64,000 nt of DNA from Loripinus fragilis (taxonomy: Eukaryota > Mollusca > Bivalvia > Lucinida > Lucinidae), in the NCBI GenBank assembly GCA_964019695.1, contig OZ026530.1, positions 44,749,716 through 44,813,715 on the forward strand, given 5' to 3'. Below, in pieces: positions 56,091-64,000 of the stretch. Both the position numbers and the translations under genes were made by a program. The first letter of the stretch is position 1. Every line of letters begins with the position of its first letter. The notes beneath the pieces were generated by a model. It had not been told where the DNA came from. It saw only the letters and a program-made list of their open reading frames with translations, and did no database searches.

Positions 56091-58694
56091 TAGCAACCCC
56101 AGCTATTTTTTTAAGTATAAAATAATGCTTTTATTCAGTATCCATCTACTGCAGCTTGTGAAAAGCTGCACAAAACAGTTTAAATTTTGAAGATACCTTT
56201 ACTAGAACCAAAGTTACAACAATTTTAATACCCGGAAAATCAGTCATTTTCTGGAATTTTTCTGCTATACTGGATGCTGAATTTTAGTGTGCCACGACGG
56301 ACCCGAAGTGTCGCAGAATTTTAAAGAAATTGTTATAACTTTTTTATTTTTCAAGATATCTTTATGAAACTTTCAGTATATATGTATTTTTTCCTGCCCA
56401 GTTCATTTTTTATGTTGCTTTTGATGTATCCCTTAAAACAAAGAAGCTATTCAATAATATATGAAGCACTTTTGTGTGTAACTTTTTTCTTCGTTCACAC
56501 TGATGTAGGACAGATTTTAAAAATCATCTGTTTATGGTATCAAAGTGTTATAATTCATGCAGAACATGTAAATAAGCATAAAAGTATATAAAAATGAATA
56601 CTTTAAAACATTTATATACAGCGTTTGTCTTGTCTTTCACTCCTCTTTGTCCCATTTCACTACATATAAATTTTAATAAATTTAAGGGAACCTATTGTTG
56701 GAGCTGATCAAACTAAGACGTGCAATAACTCGACTCCACATGAATGAAATATCTTGGATGGCTAAAAGCCCAATGAAAGAAATGAAGTTAAAATATTTCA
56801 AATATTGGATTTATGTAAGTTAAAAATAAGGAAAATAAATTGCCTTTCTCCAAAAATTATTTCTGGAACACTACCAGAAATTCGGCAGAATGTCAAACGG
56901 TTTGGATCCAGATCAGGACCGATGTTCTGTCAGTGCTACTGATCTTTTGATTTGTAAGTATGTTAAAACTGATCTTTGGATTTATATGTATGTATGTTAA
57001 AATACAGAAAATGAAATTGACTTTTTCAAAAATACTTCTGGCCCAGCTCTGGAACAAGGAGTATCAAACAGTCAAGGGATTCTAATCAGGACCAACTTTT
57101 TGTAGGTCCTAGCTGATCTGGGTTCAAACTGATCTTTGAATTCATATGTATGTATTGTAAAACTGATCTTTAAAGGTATATGTACATTGTATGTGTGTTA
57201 AAAATATGGAAAATGAAATTGACTTTTTAAAAAGAAATCATTGTGTAACACTATCAGCTAGAGCGTCAAATGGTTCGGATGGAGATTCTGTTAGTCCTGA
57301 TCTGGGTTCAAACTGATTTGGGTTCAAGCTGTTATCAGTTAAGGTTATCAACAGACAACAAAAGTTGCCTCTAGCAAGGAAATTGTTAATAAGACTTCTT
57401 TGTCATGTTTGCATTTCATACATATAGCATCACTTTGCTTATATTCTTTAAGTAGCAATTGTCTACAGAGATGATGCATATTCTGGGATGAAACCCTGTT
57501 TTAATACAAATTGTTTATGAACCATTTACAGAATTGCCCAAGAATCTTCCATTGTGGGCTTTTATTAGGGTGACCCAGTCTTGTTGGGTATTTTTCTGGA
57601 AAAAAAGGAAGGAGAAAAAGAAATTGATAGAATGTACGAATTCTGGTACTGTCCGAATATAGGTTACACATTTATATATGTCTGCCGATGGTTGTTTCTG
57701 AAGTCTGTGAAAATGTCCAAATTTAGCTTGAATCATTATCAAATTGTATCAAATTCATAACAGTCTTATACTTGAATGGCCAATTCATGATTTTCTGCAG
57801 CGATTTTGTGTTTTATTAATGCAGTGATAGGCAAAATAGACATTGCACTTGCAAACGGAAAAATCTCCAAGCGAGATCGGCTTCACAATGCGTTTTGGGG
57901 TACTGTGGTAAAATAGAAAAAAAACGGAAAAGGATAAAAAAAATGAGGGATATTTTTCATTTAAATATTAAATATAAGGGATAAATATCATTTCTGTAAC
58001 ACCTTTTGTGCATGGGACCAGTTAGTTCCACTTATCTTTTGAGATAAACTTTGATAATTTATTGACCGGTAGCTAAAATTCAAGATGGCGTCGGTTGTTT
58101 ACAAGTCAGAATTGGGGATTTCCGTGAGGGTCATGACCTTTGAACCGCCGTGCGGGTCGGTAAATTAACTTGAAATACCACAAAATATACATGGTTAGAA
58201 AGGGAATAAGGTATAGAAAACGATCTTTTGTGCGCTTTGGTGATTTACCAAACAGATTTTAACCGATTTTGCCTTGACTTTCACTGAATATAACATAAGT
58301 TTGGGAGGTCGTAGCAACTAAGCGCACATACCATGGGAAAGCCTGAGATCTCATCTGATTGGTTATGCTATTTTTAATTATGCAAATGACCATGCTTTTG
58401 TCGCATGCTAGTTCATTTGCATACACCGTCCTACTTTCGCGCCCAAAATAGCCACCATTCATCTCAGGTGTTAATTACCTACAATATCGATAATTACCTG
58501 TCAATTAAGTAATTATTGGAAATTCAATGACCACAAACAAGGTATCTTCTGAAAGCCCATTTTATTTTCAATTAATACATGTAAACAATATTTGGAATAT
58601 CAAAACAGTTTTTATGCAAAATGGATATAGATTGCAGTGGTATGGAATTTTTCCACTATTCTTAATCCAATATCTGGCGCAGCTGGGGTTGCTA
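56091..58694. mobile_element. 2.6-kb TIR transposon inside ZNF copy F (hAT-like candidate)
   Basis: Perfect 14-bp inverted ends: TAGCAACCCCAGCT at 56091-56104 and its reverse complement at 58681-58694. Target duplication ATGTTTG at 56084-56090 and 58695-58701, or 8 bp (AATGTTTG) if one A is shared. An 8-bp duplication with a TAG-type end suits hAT, but this is inference. Removal of the element and one duplicate restores the finger frame. Inside, about 56806-57320 is a three-unit diverged tandem repeat of ~190 bp (GATCTTTGGATTTATATGTA-type). No transposase frame. Confidence 0.85.
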
Positions 58695-59247
58695 ATGTTT
58701 GACTAAGTTATCTACCTTGAAGGCACATGAACGGATTCACTCGGGAGAAAAGCCATATAGCTGTGACATTTGTGGTAAATGTTTGACTAAGTTATCTACC
58801 TTGAAGGCACATGAACGGATTCACTCAGGAGAAAAGCCATATAGCTGTGACATGTGTCATAAATGTTTTACTCTGGCAGCAGACTTGGCGACTCATAAAC
58901 GTATTCATACAGAAGAAAAGCCATATAGCTGTGACAATTGTGGTAAATGTTTTACTCAGTTATCTAACTTGAAGACACATGAACGGATTCACTCAGGAGA
59001 AAAGCCATATAACTGTGACATGTGTCATAAATGTTTCACTCTGGCAGCAGACTTGGCGACTCATAAACGTATTCATACAGAAGAAAAGCCATATAGCTGT
59101 GACAATTGTGGTAAATGTTTTACTCAGTTATCTAACTTGAAGACACATGAACGGATTCACTCAATGGATAAGCCATATAAATGTGACATCTGTAGTAAAT
59201 GTTTTACTCAGTCAAGTAATTTGAAGAGACACAAGTTGATTCATTAA
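58695..59247 (+). pseudogene. ZNF copy F, 3' part (open for 182 codons)
   Basis: Begins mid-finger at the transposon edge and encodes the second half of one finger plus six full fingers, with no ATG for the family start. Two adjacent fingers (MCHKCFTLAADLATHKRIH and NCGKCFTQLSNLKTHERIH) are repeated as a pair, 168 bp apart and almost identical in DNA. The last finger (SSNLKRHKLIH) ends in TAA at 59245-59247, where paralogs have TCA (HSGEK), so this stop is a mutation rather than the family end. Confidence 0.8.
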
Positions 59248-59440
59248 GGGGCTGAGCCATATAGCTTTGTTATTTGTGATAAAAATTTAAATCATCCATC
59301 TACATTGAGGACGCACATGCGTATTCATACAGGAGAAAAGCCTTATAGTTGTGACATTTGTGGTAAATGTTTTTTATCAATCATCTAACTTGAAGGGACA
59401 TAAGCTGCTTCACTCATTAAATAAGCCAAATAAAGTGTAA
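59248..59440 (+). pseudogene. ZNF copy F, decayed last fingers
   Basis: In frame after the premature stop are a degraded finger ([17 protein letters not shown]) and a better one ([10 protein letters not shown]). An extra T after TGTTTT shifts the frame and gives TAA at about 59387. The residual sequence matches the end of copy D ([18 protein letters not shown]) in the next frame, with AATAAA at 59429. Copies D and F therefore share one 3'-end type; A, B and E share another. Confidence 0.7.
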
Positions 59441-59487
59441 CATTTGGGATAAACGTTACACTCTGTCATCATTCTTGAAGACACCTA

Positions 59488-59877
59488 ATGCCTCTGTCAC
59501 TTAAAGAGATGGAAAGTCATATATATGTGCCGCCTGTGGTAAAGATTTCGATGGATAAACAATTGAACTGTGGAATTCGTGTTAACTGTAAAAAATCGTT
59601 TATTAAATCATCTATCTTCAAGAGACAGCAGGCTGTGCTACTTATTGTTTATTATTTACTAAACCTTGAAGAGAAAGATGCTTTTAAGCCATTTCGAGGT
59701 GCAACAATCGTCCATGTTTTACTTAGTTGTCGTATTATTATGATACATATGTGCAGACTCTTCTCTAGCTTTCTTTTAGCGTATGTGATAATTATCATTT
59801 ATATCTTGCAGCTTGGGGGAGTGAACTGCCATTGTTTAATTGTTCAAAATTGCTCTCAAAATATTGGCAATGTATGA
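59488..59877 (+). CDS. Hypothetical hydrophobic ORF downstream of copy F (129 codons)
   Basis: Counterpart of 25071-25394. The front half overlaps decayed finger sequence; the second half has QQAVLLIVYYLLN, EEKDAFKPF, a hydrophobic stretch with CRLFSSFLLAYVIIIIYI, and GGVNCHCLIVQN. The frame is shared with unit 3 despite many replacements. May be 3' untranslated sequence. No family recognised. Confidence 0.25.
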   Translation: MPLSLKEMESHIYVPPVVKISMDKQLNCGIRVNCKKSFIKSSIFKRQQAVLLIVYYLLNLEEKDAFKPFRGATIVHVLLSCRIIMIHMCRLFSSFLLAYVIIIIYILQLGGVNCHCLIVQNCSQNIGNV

Positions 59878-59879
59878 GG

Positions 59880-60393
59880 ATGCTTATAGTAGCAAAGACA
59901 AACATAAAGATCTGAAAATCCATTGGATGGTAGGAGAAACCAGCAAATTTTCCACAAAAACTGAATAATTTACAGTTGATATAACAAGTGTAGATATCGG
60001 TAATTGCTGTTAATGGTCGTTAATCTAGGTGTAAATTAGAATGCTCCTCTGGCAAAAATGTGGTGGCAAATTTGTCAAATATGCTATACGATCATACATA
60101 TGGCGTTTATATATCACTATACCGAAGTTCACATCATTGTGCCAGTGTTTTCAATGGTGGAAGGTGAATATTCTTTTCTGTATATATTTCTATTGAACTT
60201 TACCCAACAGGCAAACGCGGAATACTGCTACTTACATTGACTATGTGTACAGTGTATTGTGCTTTTGGGGTCATTTCATTTCATAAATATCTTGTCTTAT
60301 ATTATAAAGTGTAGAGTTGGAAAATTTTTGATTTGCATTTGTTTGCCAAATATATTATCCCATAGCCTTGTGTGAGGTAGGAATGATGACTGC
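59880..60393. repeat. D/F-type 3' module, unit 5, first part
   Basis: Closely matches 25395-25910, ending GATGACTGCTTAAA where an insertion begins. Confidence 0.55.
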
Positions 60394-62728
60394 TTAAAAT
60401 GGACAAATTAAAGTTCTAAATCAAATAAAATATTGAAGAACATCATACTAAGAACAAAACATGTAAACTTTTGTGGTAAAATATAACAATATCTTCGTTA
60501 ATTAGACCGTTGATTAATTACTACAGATAATTTATTATCCTGCTTATCTCCCTTGATTTCTGTAGCGGCGAGTCACTTCTCTTAGATTTGTGACGTCACA
60601 AGGGCAGTTCGTCCGATGACTGTGTATTGACTCTGTATAGTCGCAGTGAATAATGCAGTACGGGCGTCGAGCTTGATAGCGATTTAAATGATGTTTCCGG
60701 GTAGACATTGACGAGACTGGACCAATACAAACTAATCAATAGGCTATCGAGTTCCTTAGCATGCATTTCGAAAGTTGAAGGCCCGCTGAAAACATAGTGT
60801 CAGCTCACATCAGCAGTAGGCCTATAGGGCCTAATAAAATTGTATGTCTTTGTTTATTTGTCTACATGAATGCTCAAGTTTATGAAAAACAAAAACGGGC
60901 AACGTTGTCGTATCACACCGGGCATGCAACAATAGAGACTGCATTGGTTATTTAACTTGTTTTTGATCGGCGACAACAACGTTTTTGATTTTCAAACGAT
61001 GATCGTATTCTGCGAATTTACTGTTATCGATCGCAGAAATTGTATTTTTGCTATGGAAAACGATATTTTTGCCCGTCGGAATGCATTTTTGCTTTATTTA
61101 AGAATTTGAAATCAGGATCGCCGGGCCTTACCGCTGAGTCTGTACGAGCTTTCTCAGTCAGTTCGATGACTTGAACATCGATAAGTTTTTTGAATTAATA
61201 ATGGCACATAAGTTTTTTTTTCTTCGTAGTTTTGATTACTTGCGAATTGGGATAATTTTACATATTTCTTGATACAAGACGCTTTCAATGGGCACATTGA
61301 TAAATTATAGCCAGCTCATACAACTTTCGTTCTTGCGCTGAAGGATCAGACGAGCTTGCGCACAAGCCTCCAACAACTATAGACATAAAGTAGAGACCCA
61401 GCCAGCATCCAATATCGAGCCACTATCGGCCCAATTTTATATGTTTACTGGGGACTTCAATAACGGCTCAGGCCATTAGCCCCACTAGATGGCTGTGCAA
61501 CCATGAATGAATGTGCCCTTTATGAAGAAGCCTCAATAAATACCAAAATTTTTCGGCTTACATAGATGATGCGCATGTGGACCTGAGGATGACAGCCTAT
61601 TGATTTTTTTTATTCAATCTAATTTGTTGCTGTTTCTGAACCCGACCTGGGAATTCTACATAGCAAAATGCATGTCATATCAGGAAGGGTAGACAGACTC
61701 GCCATTTAGTTTGTGATGCGAAATTCAAATCCTGGTGCATTATAGATCCCGTTTTATGTTTTCTACAATAATATGAATTATAAATTTATGCGATCATTGG
61801 AAGTGTCTCGCGAGACGATTTCGATAAACACAGAAAAAGCGAGCTCATGAGATTGTAATACTAATAATTAGAATCTGCGCACAGTCCCGACAGTGACTTA
61901 GTGGTACCTAGAGTGCTTGGTTAGAGATCGAAGGGCTACGGGCTTGAGCCTCATCGGCGGCACTGCGTTGTGCCCTTAAGCAAGACACATTAACCCGTGC
62001 TAAGAACTGTTTCAAACTAGGAAGACCAACCTGACATGACTTAAAGAATGTTGACTGCGGCGCAAAATAAACACAATCCGTTTAACACATATACGCAACG
62101 GAGGTTCAGATGCATAGACTGAAATAATATTTATAACTCATTTCGTTGCGGAATTAAAATGCCGATTTTATTGCTTAAATTGAAGATAACTCAATGTTCA
62201 GGTTTACATTTAAAAATCCTTTTACGACTGTTTCGTGCCCATAAACGCGTATTCGTTTGAATTTCAATTGTCTCCGAGATTACCAATTTCTCTGAGCCGG
62301 CTAAAATAGGCTATCCCGGGGCATTCAATCCACTATAACACAAAAAATCTATTCACAATTTCAATGAGTGCCGACCCACTGATCAGAATGCGTATTGCAG
62401 TGATATTTGAAACCCATAAGCCCTTCTTAATCCAAGAATATTAAAAAAAATATCGCAATCCAACACGATTCTATATTAAAAGTCCTTCATAAACTGCCTC
62501 TGTGACGTCATCAGGACACTCCGATAGCAAAGGGAAGTAAATAATTCAAGGGAAGTCAGCGAGTCGATATTTTATTGACAGAGCGCACAAGCTAAAGGAA
62601 AATGATGATTATACTATTATTATCACTGAACATTGTGGAAAAGATCTGGGTTCTTAATAAATACATAGAATCCGACATATAAAAGGAATTTGCAATGAAA
62701 AATGAAAAACCTTAATATGTCCCCTTTA
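60394..62728. mobile_element. 2.3-kb TTAA-flanked TIR element with a nested SINE
   Basis: The module match breaks at CTTAAA (60394) and resumes at TTTAAAGATGAACG (62725). Ends read AATGGACAAATTAAAGTT and, reversed from the right, AGGGGACATATTAAGGTT, an imperfect inverted repeat (18 of 22 including TTAAA). TGACGTCAC lies near 60592 and 62503, again placed symmetrically. The continuous site is seen in unit 3 at about 25915. TTAA flanks suggest a piggyBac-type target, but the end sequence is not diagnostic. SINE at 61884-62074. No transposase. Confidence 0.6.
61884..62074 (+). mobile_element. tRNA-derived SINE, second copy
   Basis: Same order as the minus-strand copy at 9056: degraded A box (GTGACTTAGTGG), GAGTGCTTGG, GATCGAAGGG, B-box-like GGGCTTGAGCC, CACTGCGTTGTGCCCTTAAG, GCAAGACACATTAACCC, tail GACTTAAAGAATGTTGACTG. 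More diverged than the first copy, so probably older. Target duplication not clear. Confidence 0.75.
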
Positions 62729-63415
62729 AAGATGAACGTTTCTGGGATTCAGAGAAAATTCAGCAACAAATTTCATATGCTTAGTTACTAAGTAAATACA
62801 TACAAGTCAAAAATACAGTAAATTCGGAAATTTTTGGGAGAGTTTATTTTTGCGAAACTTCGCTGATGCTGAGTTTCGCAAAATTAAAACCTCATGAAAT
62901 GGCCAAAACTCTTTGCTATGTAGGTAAATCATGCCAGAGTATATGTCTGTTTACGATATTCGAGAAAATTTACTTTTGATCAGAATTTTATGAAACTTGG
63001 TCACATTGTTGAATACCATGATGTCTTCTTCAATAATGGTTCATATCACACCATGCTTTCAGTAGTTATAGCCCTTTGTTTATGAAAAATCACCTGCTTA
63101 AAATCGCACGACCAAATGATAGTACGATTGGTGTGAAACAGGTTTTCAATTTGCCTTTCTAGATAAGATATATCTTTAAATACCATTTTCTCCTGAACCA
63201 CGGGTCCAAAATCACAATTATTTCACAAAATCACAATTATTTCACAAAAATGGCCCACATGTTGCCCTCTACTACAACTGATAAGATGGTTCTTCTTGGT
63301 ATACAAACATGGCTACCAGAGCTAAAACTAGACATATTTTTAAATCCTATCTCCTTAGCTACACAATCTATTTATGTGCTAGGACCCAGGTGAGCGACCC
63401 TGGGCCCTCTTGTTT
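62729..63415. repeat. D/F-type 3' module and GTGAGCGAC module, unit 5
   Basis: 62729-63090 continues the module of 25925-26270. 63091-63415 is the fourth GTGAGCGAC module, with a short AATCACAATTATTTCACAAA duplication at about 63211/63231. No gene seen. Confidence 0.55.
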
Positions 63416-64000
63416 ATGAATTAAACTCTTATGTATATTTAATTAGGCAGGCCACTAAATGTCTCAATTTTTGTTTTTGCAAGTAAAAAAAAGGTTTTCT
63501 GTTTTGGTGGTTTTATAGTAACATAATTTTGAGAGAAAAAAATTGATTAACGAGGTTTTCAGATGGGCCCTACTTTTTCTTGTAAATGCCCTACTTTTCA
63601 CTCTAAATCTAAAAGTCATTTATGCAATAAAATACAGGATTTTTTTTCTAGCTTGCTCAAATTTGAGAAATTAACCATTTTTTTTTCAGGGAGCAGACAG
63701 CTAAAAAAACTAAATCATTCTTTCTAATTTTAAACCAAGAAATCACACTGTTTTGCTAGTATTGTTATCACAATTATTATCCTGCATAAATATTGAGTAT
63801 ATTTTTTTTTTGTTTTATATTTTCGAACAACTTATTGTATATAAATCATTTTATACTAGGAAAAGTCCTACCATCGCTACTTTTTTACAAAGATAATCCC
63901 TGTGTCATCAATACTATTTACAAATTTTTATCAGTATTTTTTGTTGAAGAGCACTTTAAAGCCTTATTAATGATCTCTTTTTTTTATTAACTCTGTACAA
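63416..64000. repeat. CTACTTTTT module, unit 5 (cut by the window end)
   Basis: Matches 26600-27170. The open stretch at 63793-63990 is AT-rich by-product. The array evidently continues past 64000. Confidence 0.6.

Overview
The window looks like eukaryotic, AT-rich genomic DNA from an invertebrate, most likely a mollusc and probably a bivalve. That assignment is inference: it rests on intron-style splice acceptors, AATAAA signals, dense SINE/LINE/DNA-transposon debris, and several interspersed modules of the kind I associate with bivalve genomes. Nothing bacterial (operons, ribosome binding sites, CRISPR) is present.

The backbone is a tandem segmental array. At least five copies of one C2H2 zinc-finger (ZNF) gene, all on the + strand, lie at about 3.0, 10.6, 24.0, 39.4 and 55.7 kb (called A, B, D, E, F here). 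Each has the same upstream flank, a splice acceptor exactly 62 nt before the same ATG, and finger-coding sequence apparently in one exon. D (260 codons) and E (443 codons) are intact. A has a 1-nt insertion, B a LINE insertion plus a nonsense codon, and F two nonsense codons, a frameshift and a 2.6-kb inverted-repeat transposon. All copies carry one or more 19-residue 'mini-finger' units, decayed fingers that expanded to six tandem units in E.

Layout: unit 1, about 1-7550 (ZNF A). Unit 2, 7555-19100 (ZNF B). Unit 3, 19110-33100 (ZNF D). Unit 4, 33100-51370 (ZNF E). Unit 5, 51370 to the window end (ZNF F). Between genes lies a non-coding module in one orientation (L-arm: 5.9, 14.5, 33.1, 51.4 kb) and its reverse complement (R-arm: 1, 7.6, 19.1 kb), so L-arm plus R-arm forms a long, diverged inverted repeat. 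Units 4 and 5 lack the R-arm; their L-arm is joined to the gene flank inside a fold-back MITE. Downstream of the genes are further shared modules, here named by their motifs (GTGAGCGAC module, CTACTTTTT module).

Each unit has private mobile-element insertions that the paralogous units lack, so the window supplies its own empty sites: a 16-bp-TIR element (unit 1), SINE and LINE (unit 2), a TIR element and a ~165-bp satellite (unit 3), a 2.24-kb element with subterminal repeats (unit 4), and a TAGCAACC-type element and a TTAA-flanked element (unit 5). No intact transposase or reverse transcriptase is visible. The function of the ZNF genes is inferred only from the fold: nuclear, sequence-specific DNA binding. 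No effector domain (KRAB, BTB, ZAD, SCAN) is visible in the finger exon. Module boundaries are by eye and approximate to tens of bases unless a junction is described.
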